This document shows positions 6,815 to 14,679 of a DNA stretch of 35,834 nucleotides, in pieces. Below the pieces are notes generated by a model. That model was given only the letters and a program-made list of their open reading frames with translations, made no database searches and had not been told where the DNA came from. Made by a program: the position numbers and the translations under genes. How positions within the stretch are numbered: the stretch's first letter is position 1; each line of letters opens with the position of its first letter. Source of the DNA: a virus; IMG/VR virus record IMGVR_UViG_3300042090_001408, positions 1 through 35,834 of that record, one strand, 5' to 3'.

Positions 6815-8125
6815 TTAGTTGATAATCAAATAAGCGACTGTCGACGTGTCCATATTGCTTGAAGAAGTGATCACAAAACTTGTTCCAGCAATGATCGTAC
6901 CATATGACAAAACACCTTGTGTCCCACCTGGAGTTACAGCTGTTAGGAAGATAACAGAATTCGCCGTGACCGCAGTTGTGCTTACTGTAATCGTACCCGC
7001 CGTCATTGCTGCGGTTACGCCAATCGCGTCTGAAGCTGCCGTTGATGCGTGGATCAAAAGCTTGTTGCCAGTATGGGCAAGATTTAAATTGCCATTGGTC
7101 GCGGTAATATTGCCAAGAGTTGCTGTAATAGTGGTCGATGCGGTCAAAGAGCCGGTAATGCTAGTGGCTCCAGTAACACCGACGCCGCCAGAACCCGCTT
7201 GTAAAGTCAATGCTGAGGTTGTATTCGTCGATCCGACGGTAACAGTTTGGGCGGCGGCTCCAGTTGCAATAGAGACGGTATTGGCTCCAGCTCCATTGGC
7301 GATCTGCACAGTGTTGCCACCCGTTCCGGCGGCAATTTTAACTGTCGATGCTCCAGCTCCAGAGGCTATATCGACTTCAGATGTTGTCGAAGATTTTCCG
7401 AGAGTTATTAGTCCGGTTTGGGCGGCGGCTCCGATTGTTACTGTTCCAGCAACTGCGCCTGCGATCGACATATTACCTGAACCATACAGCAAAGATAGAG
7501 ATGCCGCACCTGTTGCGGATCCGATCGTAATCGGATTGGCAGCGGCTCCGGTGCCGATATTGATCGTTTTTACGCCTGTAGTCGTGCCAATATTGATCGT
7601 TCGCGCTGAAGTGCCGTTGCCGATGTTGACAGTGGAAGTGTCATTGTCAGTCGCGATATTCATCACAGTGCCAGCGGTGTTTAAAGTCGCTCCAGCATCG
7701 CCTTGAAGAAGTCCAGTTACTTCCAGAGATCCAGGTGCGACAAGACTCGAGGAAAGTGACCATACGATTGCTGATCCAGAGCCAGTAGTCGTAATCTGGC
7801 CGGATGTTCCGTTTAGATTGATGTTACCAGCAGAGGGTGTAATCGCGCCGCCGCTGTCGCCAGTTAGCGTGTTTAATGCGCCGGCTGCGGCTGCGGTTGA
7901 AGTCCAAGTGGCTTGAAGAATGCCGTTCGTATAGAAAAAGCTTGTAAGAACATAGGAGGTATTGGTCAGTTCATTGACCCAAGATTGGCCTATCTGATAT
8001 TGCCCATATTGTCCTTGGACATCGGATACACCCGGGGCTCGTGTTTGAGCGATTGGAATTGCACCTGAAGCGCCTAGAGATACTCCACTAGCACCGATGC
8101 CATAAAGACTTACATTTGAGGACAT
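6815..8125 (-). CDS. Repetitive beta-structured tail fibre
   Basis: This 436-residue protein has an N-terminal segment (residues 1-80, QIGQSWVNELTNTSYVLTSF) like that of the 480-residue fibre. A long stalk follows, made of short repeats of the type TVNIGNGTSARTINIGT and TVQIANGAGANTVSIATG. The near-regular spacing of Val/Ile and Gly/Thr predicts a beta-helix or triple-stranded stalk. The C-terminus (AVTANSVIFLTAVTPGGTQG and STVAYLIIN) is a probable tip. It heads the leftward operon that runs to 0.8 kb. The 140 bases upstream hold the divergent promoter of the rightward island. Confidence 0.75.
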   Translation of the reverse strand: MSSNVSLYGIGASGVSLGASGAIPIAQTRAPGVSDVQGQYGQYQIGQSWVNELTNTSYVLTSFFYTNGILQATWTSTAAAAGALNTLTGDSGGAITPSAGNINLNGTSGQITTTGSGSAIVWSLSSSLVAPGSLEVTGLLQGDAGATLNTAGTVMNIATDNDTSTVNIGNGTSARTINIGTTTGVKTINIGTGAAANPITIGSATGAASLSLLYGSGNMSIAGAVAGTVTIGAAAQTGLITLGKSSTTSEVDIASGAGASTVKIAAGTGGNTVQIANGAGANTVSIATGAAAQTVTVGSTNTTSALTLQAGSGGVGVTGATSITGSLTASTTITATLGNITATNGNLNLAHTGNKLLIHASTAASDAIGVTAAMTAGTITVSTTAVTANSVIFLTAVTPGGTQGVLSYGTIIAGTSFVITSSSNMDTSTVAYLIIN

Positions 8126-8216
8126 ATTTTGGCTCCCAAAAAAGGATTGTTATCTAGTCAAAAATTTAGTTGGTGAGAGGGATTTATGCAAGTGAGAATT
8201 AAATTAATTCGTCGTA

Positions 8217-8245
8217 TTGTGATAATGATGCATATATGGTACACT
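8217..8245 (+). promoter_or_regulatory. Sigma70-like promoter with shared ATATGGTACA element
   Basis: TTGTGA (8217-8222), a 17-base spacer and TACACT (8240-8245) drive the rightward island that starts at 8269. The -10 region reads CATATATGGTACACT, close to the same region of the promoters at 13821 and 34581. The 10-mer ATATGGTACA (8234-8243) overlaps the -10 box. It sits in the otherwise gene-free stretch between 8126 and 8268. Confidence 0.7.
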
Positions 8246-8268
8246 TGTGGCGTAATAAGGAGGGAATC

Positions 8269-8451
8269 ATGAGAGAAGGCTGGAGAGTGGAAGTCCTGAG
8301 AAACCATCCGACAAATGAGTTCGCGATGGTGTGGGTACGAGAGAACGTTTTCTTCGATGATTATGACATGGCGGTCCGAGGGGCTCAAAGAGTTCGAGGG
8401 ATCGGATATAGAACCAGAGTTATTCAAGTAAGGGAGGCACTATGTTTCTAG
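8269..8451 (+). CDS. Hypothetical small protein
   Basis: This 60-residue protein starts at an ATG with a strong AAGGAGGG site 24 bases after the promoter -10 box. The sequence (WRVEVLRNHPTNEFAMVWV...) looks like a small alpha-beta domain. No family is recognised. The next gene starts before this one ends. Confidence 0.65.
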   Translation: MREGWRVEVLRNHPTNEFAMVWVRENVFFDDYDMAVRGAQRVRGIGYRTRVIQVREALCF

Positions 8452-8648
8452 ATAGCAATGATCGAAAAGACATCGAATGTTATGTAAACAAAATGGCTCG
8501 GAAAGAGGGATTTACAATCCAAGTCATTCCTGGAGGGATTATAAAATTCGAGGGTGGAACTGGGTACGTTAGCTTGGAATTCTTGGAGTTCCTGGGCGCG
8601 ACGATAACCATGCTTAAAAAAGAAAAAGAATTGGAGGCAAGAACATGA
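8442..8648 (+). CDS. Hypothetical small protein
   Basis: This 68-residue protein has a GGGAGG site upstream of its ATG and overlaps both neighbours. It contains a KMARKEGFTIQVIPGGIIKF strand pattern and a C-terminal KKEKELEA helix. The family is not recognised. Confidence 0.65.
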   Translation: MFLDSNDRKDIECYVNKMARKEGFTIQVIPGGIIKFEGGTGYVSLEFLEFLGATITMLKKEKELEART

Positions 8649-8989
8649 CAACATTAGCAAGTAAACTAAGACAATACACGGGTACTGAACAATATCATAG
8701 ACTGACTCTATTCGGCGGATTCGTATGCACCGATGGAGTCTATGCGTTCGCGGAAGAAGGCGGAGCCTACTGGGTTCTAGACTTGATCGCGAGCTATCAG
8801 CCGCAACTAAGAAACTATGAGTTCCAACACTGGAAAATAATTAGTCACCGCGGAAAATTCATAGCGTTATGTACTGATGGGAACGGATATACATTAGTTA
8901 CCCAAGAAGGAGATTTTACGGATCTTGAAGATGGGGATTATAGTTTCTATCTTACTAATAAGGTCTTGATGGTTGAGAGCGAGTATTAG
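8645..8989 (+). CDS. DUF6876-like protein
   Basis: This 114-residue protein matches, by eye, the DUF6876 pattern: an N-terminal LRQYTGTEQYHRLTLFG, a TDGVYAFAEEGGAYWVLDLI core with a conserved SYQPQL, an FQHWKI strand and a C-terminal VLMVESEY. This family occurs in phages, plasmids and integrative elements. Its function is unknown. A GGAGG site is inside the preceding gene. The overlaps imply co-translation with the neighbours. Confidence 0.75.
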   Translation: MTTLASKLRQYTGTEQYHRLTLFGGFVCTDGVYAFAEEGGAYWVLDLIASYQPQLRNYEFQHWKIISHRGKFIALCTDGNGYTLVTQEGDFTDLEDGDYSFYLTNKVLMVESEY

Positions 8990-9118
8990 ATGCACGAAGT
9001 AGGAATGTTTTTAGCTTACTGTTTCGTAGGTTACATGGTTCTTAAAATATGGACCGGGATCAAAGAAACACTACAAAAAAGACATGATGAAATCATGGAG
9101 GAGTTGAGAAAAAAATGA
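8990..9118 (+). CDS. 42-residue membrane peptide
   Basis: The ATG follows the stop of the DUF6876 gene directly, and the stop overlaps the next ATG (ATGA). Residues 5-24 (GMFLAYCFVGYMVLKIWTGI) form one membrane helix. The tail is charged and helical (KRHDEIMEELRKK). Function is unknown. Together with the next gene it forms a pair of small membrane proteins with charged helical tails. Confidence 0.6.
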   Translation: MHEVGMFLAYCFVGYMVLKIWTGIKETLQKRHDEIMEELRKK

Positions 9119-9327
9119 TCTACATTATCGCGGCCGTCTTGGTCCCCTTTTGGACGATCGATGTCCTGACAGAAAAAGTCACGGAACTCGAAAAAAGAAT
9201 TGAGGTTCTGGAAGAGATATGTGAATATGAAATCTCTATAGAAAATACAGAGGATTCCTATGCACAAGAAAGACAAGAAACCGATGCCGAAGAAACACAA
9301 GTCCGAGAAAGAACGGTTCGGTCATGA
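9115..9327 (+). CDS. Membrane-anchored coiled-coil protein
   Basis: This 70-residue protein has an N-terminal hydrophobic helix (MIYIIAAVLVPFWTI), then a heptad run VTELEKRIEVLEEI (residues 22-35), then an acidic tail. It predicts a membrane-tethered coiled coil. The ATG overlaps the previous stop, with a GGAGGAG site upstream. The family is not recognised. Confidence 0.6.
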   Translation: MIYIIAAVLVPFWTIDVLTEKVTELEKRIEVLEEICEYEISIENTEDSYAQERQETDAEETQVRERTVRS

Positions 9328-9454
9328 GATTGGTAAAACAGCGGGTGGTTCAGAGACCGAACATCCGATCTATCATCGGGGCTTGCAAAGACCTAAAAAA
9401 CCTTTGAAAGTTGTGAAGAAAAACAGAGTCAAACATGCTGGCGAAAAAGACTAG
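9260..9454 (+). CDS. 64-residue basic protein overlapping its neighbour
   Basis: This frame overlaps the coiled-coil gene by 68 bases and has a GAGG site before its ATG. It is strongly basic and disordered (HKKDKKPMPKKHKSEKERFG), unlike the acidic product read from the overlapping frame. The stop overlaps the stop of the convergent 991-residue gene. It may be a small nucleic-acid-binding protein. The overlap lowers certainty. Confidence 0.45.
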   Translation: MHKKDKKPMPKKHKSEKERFGHEIGKTAGGSETEHPIYHRGLQRPKKPLKVVKKNRVKHAGEKD

Positions 9455-12426
9455 GATTTCTCGAATTTTTCGAATGATTTTTTGACTGTTACTGAAACCT
9501 TGTTGACATCCGAAAGATATTCGGGATCTTTCATCTTTATCTCGAGCGGAATTTGTTGCCATTTTTTGTAATATTTATGCATCCAGGGCTGAAGTTTTCC
9601 GATAATCTCCGGAACGATCTGGAGTTCGCCTGACATGCCATCGATTGGAAGCTGAGTATGAACCGCTCGATATCCCCATTCCCCTTTGGGAGCTACGATG
9701 TAGTTTTCGAGTTCGATGGGCTTTTTAGCCTCGAGCCGTTTCATCACTTTATCGAGAGCCGATTTTGAGTTGACCATGATTCTCGCGCCGAGGTAGTCTG
9801 GGATTTGATCGGGTTTATATCCTCTGGCAAGTTTGAGATCTACCGATTCGGGAGTTTTAGCACGAGCGCCTTTTAAAGACGCTCCTTTAATGCCTTCGAT
9901 GAGTGAATGCACATCATCGATGAAATCTTTTTTGTAGATAGCCGCTTTATTTAGCAGCAATTTGGGATCGTTTGATCCCTGGTAAATCATTTTCTTATTG
10001 GAGGGATCTATGGTACCTACTGATTCGGCTGGCAAGCCGGTTTTAGAAGGAGTTTTGGAAGACGGAACACGATTGAGAGCACTAGATGATGGTTCAGGAG
10101 GTTTGACCGCTGAGGCTTGGGATGAAGAAGCTGGAGACTGGGGACCGCCTCCCCCGGGACTAACCTGGGGCGATCTTCTTAAGGCAGTTGTTGGACCTTT
10201 CTGACCTTCCTCGGGTAAAAACCTTTCTCTCATTGCAGAAGCGATTTTCTGCATCCGAGGCATATTGCGTTTTCCTGACGCGAGAACAGAATCTTCGACC
10301 ATTTTGAGGAATTCAGGATCTCCGAAAAGCTTACTCAAACGCTTGCTGGCTAAATAAACCCCCCCGCTTTTCATCAATGGCCAAACATTACCGGCAAACA
10401 GGTTCCCAAAATCACTGATAAGTTTAGCTGACGCCAACATATCCACAGCATGTACGCCGGATTTAGAAGCATTCATGAAAGCTTGAGCCGATTCAGCGAG
10501 ACGCCCCGTCATTTTTTGAAGGCTTTCAAGCCTTTTAAAAGCCGCCGGAGACATCAATTCTCGGATAATCTCTCGATTCTTGCCCTTTTTTAGCACATTG
10601 GTAAAGGTTCCAAGCTTGAATTGCTGGCTGACTCCATCGACCATGTTTTTCTGAAGGATCTCGTCCATCTTGAAACGCTTGAGATCCTTGAAGAGTTGAC
10701 GTCCTTCTGCTGTTTTATTCAACACTGCGCCGATTTTCCGGATGCCCGCGGGACTATTCATCTTGTTCATGATAAGCATCGGGTTTTCGCCTTTGGCGAT
10801 CGCTAAGACATCGCGATTGCGAAAGGTTTTGGCATGCTCTGCGAATTTAGCATTTGCAGCGGCGTAATTTTTCTTAAAATCGGCGTTGATTTCACCATAT
10901 TCTTTGATCGCATTGTCAAGATCGTGAGCAATGCCCTTAAGAAGTTGTTTTGTGCCGCCTTGAACTTCAAAATCTATGATATCATTCAATGCTTTCTTTG
11001 AATTTACCAAGTCTTGAACACGAGCTGATTTAATATTGCCGGCATCATCAAACATATCGGTTTTTAGATCTTCTAAATATTTGAGAACGGCTTTCTGTTC
11101 AGTCCCTTTGAGACCTCCGGGAGTAAGTTTTTTCTCGAGCGCTTTGACTTTTTGACCGAGATCTCTGGGCAATACAAGAGCATCGGGAGATTCTGCGATT
11201 TTATCGACCTTTTCATAGATGTTTCTATGGACAGCTGCATCGGCTTCACGGATGTCTTGCGTCGCTTTAACCAATGCTTCTCCGGCATCTTGAAGATTAC
11301 CAAATTTCGCTTCGCCGACTGAATTGGCAACTTCTTTATAGCGACCTTCAATCTGCCCGACCATTTGCTCTTTGAATTCCTGAAGAGGCTTGCCTGTGAA
11401 TTGAGATTGGGCGAGCTTCGCTTGAATTCCCTTCATGATGCTGCTATCGGTAATCGTTCCGATGTCGGGTTGGATGCCTGCATTCCGAAAGTCTTGGATT
11501 ATCTTTTTTTGGAGATCGAGCTTATCTTTAGGGGTGAAATATTTTGCTCCCTTTGCGGTCCATTCTTTGATGGTTTTAGAGGGATTCATGACAAGTTTCC
11601 CGCCAGCCTTAGCGGCTCCCATTACACCACCTGCCATGAGATCGCCTGCTATACCGGCGGCCAAAGAGCCAATAGGCCCTAATTCGTTATCCGCTGCGAT
11701 TTCTAGGCCCATTGCTGCGCCTATACCCCTACCTGCTTCCGTACCCGATGGTAGAACGGATTTTGAAATGTCTTTAATCAAAGCCGGGAAACTCTTCGCA
11801 TTTTTGGTTATATCGGTGAGATTCATGATATTTTTTGGATTTTTGATCCATCCGGTCCATCTCATCGCCTGTTCGGAAATATCTTCCGGCCTCATGTCAA
11901 TACCGGCCTGTTCGAATCCTTTTTCGATTAAAGAGCCGACGTCGAAATGTAGTTCTTCTTCGGGGAGATTCTGTTTAGCAAGTTCAGGATCGTTGAGCTG
12001 GGTGATTGTACTTTGAAGGATCTCTTCATCCCTCTCATCCCATTGACCGCGTAGTTTTTTATCGCTGAGTTCTTCGAGTTGATCCTGTAAAGTCTGCCGA
12101 TAGTTAATTTCTCGAGTCGCTTTTTCGAATTTGCCTGCGCCGATCGCCACAAGATTATAGGGAAGAGTCGCCTGTTCGACGCGACCTATCGCTAATTGAC
12201 CTAGTTCCCGACCTGCTTTTCTAAAGGCCCCTTCTATTGGCCCTCGTTCTGCTTCGGGTTCTTTTTGGCCAAGGAAATCTAAAATCTCTTCATCGCTGTA
12301 GCCCCCTTCGCGAGAGGCTTGAAGTTTGGGGCCGTATTCGTCGCTTTTTGAAAGAAAGTCTAGGATCTCATCATCGCTATAGCCTGCTTCTCGAGACTGC
12401 TTAAGCTTTTGTGCCGCGCTGCTCAT
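9451..12426 (-). CDS. Large internal or ejection protein with C-terminal RelA/SpoT domain
   Basis: This 991-residue protein starts at an ATG that overlaps the previous stop. Residues 1-58 hold two copies of a REAGYSDDEILDFL repeat, a motif common in virion-internal phage proteins. Residues 60-720 are long helical regions with Gly/Ala-rich possible membrane-active stretches (IGSLAAGIAGDLMAGGVMGA). A Pro/Ser linker follows (about 725-790). From residue 831 the sequence matches a RelA/SpoT nucleotidyltransferase: RAKTPESVDLKLAR, DYLGARIMV (877-885), YIVAPKGEWGYRAVHTQL (909-926) and GELQI (933-937). The expected metal-binding Asp, catalytic Glu and the GYR..H motif are all present. (p)ppGpp synthesis or a related pyrophosphate transfer is the inferred activity. 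It probably enters the host with the DNA, given the ejection-protein context. Confidence 0.8.
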   Translation of the reverse strand: MSSAAQKLKQSREAGYSDDEILDFLSKSDEYGPKLQASREGGYSDEEILDFLGQKEPEAERGPIEGAFRKAGRELGQLAIGRVEQATLPYNLVAIGAGKFEKATREINYRQTLQDQLEELSDKKLRGQWDERDEEILQSTITQLNDPELAKQNLPEEELHFDVGSLIEKGFEQAGIDMRPEDISEQAMRWTGWIKNPKNIMNLTDITKNAKSFPALIKDISKSVLPSGTEAGRGIGAAMGLEIAADNELGPIGSLAAGIAGDLMAGGVMGAAKAGGKLVMNPSKTIKEWTAKGAKYFTPKDKLDLQKKIIQDFRNAGIQPDIGTITDSSIMKGIQAKLAQSQFTGKPLQEFKEQMVGQIEGRYKEVANSVGEAKFGNLQDAGEALVKATQDIREADAAVHRNIYEKVDKIAESPDALVLPRDLGQKVKALEKKLTPGGLKGTEQKAVLKYLEDLKTDMFDDAGNIKSARVQDLVNSKKALNDIIDFEVQGGTKQLLKGIAHDLDNAIKEYGEINADFKKNYAAANAKFAEHAKTFRNRDVLAIAKGENPMLIMNKMNSPAGIRKIGAVLNKTAEGRQLFKDLKRFKMDEILQKNMVDGVSQQFKLGTFTNVLKKGKNREIIRELMSPAAFKRLESLQKMTGRLAESAQAFMNASKSGVHAVDMLASAKLISDFGNLFAGNVWPLMKSGGVYLASKRLSKLFGDPEFLKMVEDSVLASGKRNMPRMQKIASAMRERFLPEEGQKGPTTALRRSPQVSPGGGGPQSPASSSQASAVKPPEPSSSALNRVPSSKTPSKTGLPAESVGTIDPSNKKMIYQGSNDPKLLLNKAAIYKKDFIDDVHSLIEGIKGASLKGARAKTPESVDLKLARGYKPDQIPDYLGARIMVNSKSALDKVMKRLEAKKPIELENYIVAPKGEWGYRAVHTQLPIDGMSGELQIVPEIIGKLQPWMHKYYKKWQQIPLEIKMKDPEYLSDVNKVSVTVKKSFEKFEKS

Positions 12427-13169
12427 TTCCAAATTTCCTTCAGATCAATTTTCTTAGCATTCGCTCCGAACTGCCCCTGTTTTTGGGATTCCTTGAGCTT
12501 GGTCACGGCCTCAAGTTCCTGCTCTTTGACTTGATTCATCATTTGCTCGCCTTGAGGAGTTAGAGCAAGTCCAGGATTGGCTGCGATCTGATTTCTGATC
12601 ATACCCGCTTGGAAAAGCTTTTCTAAGGCGTCTAAAGAGCCTTCCATCGTAGCTTCTCGCTGTCCTGGTTTTGCGATGCCTTTCATGTATTCTTCGAACT
12701 CTGTCTTATTACGAATGCCTGTTGGTAGTGTCGATCCGTAGAGGCCGATCAATGAGGTGCCAAGGGTCGAGAACTGTTGCCGAGCGTTACGAACATCTTT
12801 AGAGAAGACCTGAGTAATGCCGCTTCCCATGCCGACTTTCGGAAGCAATGCTCTCATTTCTTTGATCGTTCCAAGTCCTTGCTCAAATGAAGCGGCCTGC
12901 GCCTGCGCTTTTTCTTGAGCTGCGGACGGTTTGGCGGCACCGGTAGACTGAAATTTTTGCATAAATGTTTGTTTGAGTTCAGGCGACAGACCTGATACAT
13001 CTTGTCCGGTGAGTCGCTTGATCGCCTCATTTTCCTGGGCCATCCTTTCTTTCCCAGCAAAATGCTCGGCAATCATTGGAACGCCTTTTTGAGCTACGCC
13101 TGCAAATGCATTAGCGAATCTCTCTTTGGTAGAGGGTTCGCGTTCAATTTTCCTAAGTTCTTGTATCAT
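12423..13169 (-). CDS. Virion-associated helical protein (probable internal protein)
   Basis: This is 248 residues from the ATG at 13169, which has a GGGGAAAT site. A start further upstream would overlap the previous gene. It is almost wholly helical, Ala/Gln/Lys-rich, with no membrane segment: KGVPMIAEHFAGKERMAQEN near the start and NQVKEQELEAVTKLKESQKQ near the end. It lies between two other probable internal proteins and overlaps the 991-residue gene, the usual arrangement of ejection-protein cassettes in podophages. The family is not recognised. Confidence 0.65.
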   Translation of the reverse strand: MIQELRKIEREPSTKERFANAFAGVAQKGVPMIAEHFAGKERMAQENEAIKRLTGQDVSGLSPELKQTFMQKFQSTGAAKPSAAQEKAQAQAASFEQGLGTIKEMRALLPKVGMGSGITQVFSKDVRNARQQFSTLGTSLIGLYGSTLPTGIRNKTEFEEYMKGIAKPGQREATMEGSLDALEKLFQAGMIRNQIAANPGLALTPQGEQMMNQVKEQELEAVTKLKESQKQGQFGANAKKIDLKEIWK

Positions 13170-13176
13170 ATTTCCC

Positions 13177-13752
13177 CTATGCGAAGTATTGGCCAAAAGT
13201 ATTACCTAAATCGGCTCCCATCACTGCTCCTGACGGACCACCAAAGATTCCGCCAGCTATTCCTCCGGCGATCGGAAGACCAGCCTGCATGATCTTATTA
13301 AAATAATTCGGTTTTTTCTGCTTCTCAACTAAAGCCATTTCATAAGGATCATTTCCCATAAGTTGCGTATATAGATTCAAAAGCTGGTCTCGTGCGCTTT
13401 GTTGCAGGTTGAGTCTTTGAGCTTGCAAACTCTCAGCGAGACCTCGGGCTTGGCCGCTCATTACGTTCTGAAATCCTGAGCTTTTTAACGCCCCGGCATG
13501 ACCATAACGAGCAGCGATGTTTCCTTGTATCGCTCCAAAATCCCTTTTCGCTGGCGCTTCGAGCTGTTGCCAATATTCCGGCGTGCCGCCTTTAGCCATC
13601 GTCGATATGTCTCCAAGACTCTGCTTGACTCCCGGGCCGATCGATGAAGAAAGTTCCTGCCACATCCGCATGACTTCCGGAGACATTCTCGGCATTTGTA
13701 CGACATCGCGGCCAGTTTGGTTTGGTGTTTTTACGCCTGCTGGTATAGACAT
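13177..13752 (-). CDS. Virion-associated protein with C-terminal glycine zipper (probable ejection protein)
   Basis: This 191-residue protein has a helical, Gln/Ala-rich middle (QARGLAESLQAQRLNLQQSA) and ends in a glycine-zipper stretch, AGLPIAGGIAGGIFGGPSGA, near residue 165. The arrangement resembles small podophage internal proteins that insert into or cross the host envelope during ejection. It is the first gene of the leftward internal-protein block, and the rightward promoter at 13821 fires away from it. Confidence 0.65.
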   Translation of the reverse strand: MSIPAGVKTPNQTGRDVVQMPRMSPEVMRMWQELSSSIGPGVKQSLGDISTMAKGGTPEYWQQLEAPAKRDFGAIQGNIAARYGHAGALKSSGFQNVMSGQARGLAESLQAQRLNLQQSARDQLLNLYTQLMGNDPYEMALVEKQKKPNYFNKIMQAGLPIAGGIAGGIFGGPSGAVMGADLGNTFGQYFA

Positions 13753-13820
13753 AGGGACCTCTTTTTCTCAAGAGTATCACTGTCAAGAAATTTATTGTAG
13801 TGAGTAAAAAATAATAGGAG

Positions 13821-13849
13821 TTGCAAATATGGTACATATATAATACAAT
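13821..13849 (+). promoter_or_regulatory. Sigma70-like promoter with shared ATATGGTACA element
   Basis: TTGCAA (13821-13826), a 17-base spacer and TACAAT (13844-13849) precede the HTH/ParB operon at 13869. The last bases read CATATATAATACAAT. ATATGGTACA lies in the spacer at 13827-13836, where a bound protein would block the polymerase. The leader to the ATG is short, about 14-20 bases, with a CGGAGG site. Confidence 0.75.
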
Positions 13850-13868
13850 AGGCATTATCGGAGGTAAC

Positions 13869-14213
13869 ATGAAAGGAAAGTATAAAAATCTAAATCTTGA
13901 AGAAAGAAAGATTATCGAAGAAATGGTTCGTACCAATAAACCATTTGAACAAATTGCGTTAAAATTGGGTCGTTCTCCATCCGCAATAAGTAAAGAGATC
14001 CGTAGAAACGGAGGCCGTAAAGTCTACAGTGCTCTTGAAGCTCAAAAAAGAGCGGATTGCCAAGCTTTAAATAAAGGCGGAAATTATGGAAATGTGAAAA
14101 AATTAACGAATCAGAACCTTACGATGAGCGATCGAGTCGAGAAAATCGAATTTCAAGTTGAGATTATTTTTGACATCATAAAATCTTTAGAGAGTAGATT
14201 TAATGGCTGCTGA
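13869..14213 (+). CDS. IS30-type helix-turn-helix protein with C-terminal coiled coil
   Basis: This 114-residue protein starts at the ATG with CGGAGG upstream. Residues 7-62 match the N-terminal HTH of IS30-family transposases: LNLEERKIIEEMV, then FEQIALKLGRSPSAISKEIR and NGGRKVYSALEAQKRA. No DDE catalytic domain follows. The C-terminus instead has MSDRVEKIEFQVEIIFDIIK, a short coiled coil suited to dimer formation. It is therefore a DNA-binding regulator, not a transposase. Two relatives are in the window, the next gene and 26832-26999. It may act on its own promoter. Confidence 0.7.
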   Translation: MKGKYKNLNLEERKIIEEMVRTNKPFEQIALKLGRSPSAISKEIRRNGGRKVYSALEAQKRADCQALNKGGNYGNVKKLTNQNLTMSDRVEKIEFQVEIIFDIIKSLESRFNGC

Positions 14214-14679
14214 AGGTAGTACGGAATTTAAACTCGAAGAACGAAATATCATCCAAAAAATGCTTGAAAATGGCGATTCTCACCAAAAGATAGCCGACGT
14301 ATTAGGTCGGTCGCGAAGTGGTACAAAAGCTGAAATCAATAGATATGGAGGCAGAAATTACTACAATGCTGAAGTAGCTCATAAACTGGCTATGGAACGT
14401 AAAGCTAAACGCCATAGCTATTTAAGAAGAAACTTTTCGTCCGAACAGATCGATATGATCAGAAACTTCTATTTACAAGGGTATTCTCAAGGGAAAATAG
14501 CTGTTCTTATGAATTGTCATAAGGAAGTATTGCATAGAGTCGTAGCAGAAAACAATATTGATATTAATGCTCGATCTGAGAATATCCTTACCAATAGTGA
14601 CAGAATAACGTCACTAGAACAACAACTAGAAATTATTTTAGATTTAATTATGGAGTTAAAAAATGCAAAAAACAAATAA
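14203..14679 (+). CDS. IS30-type HTH protein with second HTH and coiled coil
   Basis: This 158-residue paralogue of the preceding gene overlaps it. It shares KLEERNIIQKML, HQKIADVLGRSRSG and the RYGGRNYYNAEVAHK segment. A second HTH-like part follows (FSSEQIDMIRNFYLQGYSQG, then KIAVLMN). The C-terminus, NSDRITSLEQQLEIILDLIM, is plainly related to the end of the preceding protein, so both carry the same dimerisation element. No transposase catalytic residues are present. Confidence 0.7.
   Translation: MAAEGSTEFKLEERNIIQKMLENGDSHQKIADVLGRSRSGTKAEINRYGGRNYYNAEVAHKLAMERKAKRHSYLRRNFSSEQIDMIRNFYLQGYSQGKIAVLMNCHKEVLHRVVAENNIDINARSENILTNSDRITSLEQQLEIILDLIMELKNAKNK

Noticed and set aside
6846-7706. 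Long plus-strand open frame of 286 codons opposite the repetitive tail fibre
   Set aside because: It is the low-complexity mirror of the Gly/Thr/Val repeats on the minus strand, lacks a ribosome site and has no protein-like domain structure.
11435-12016. Plus-strand open frame of 193 codons opposite the 991-residue protein
   Set aside because: It is an antisense shadow of a gene with clear domains and repeats; composition and lack of start signals argue against it.
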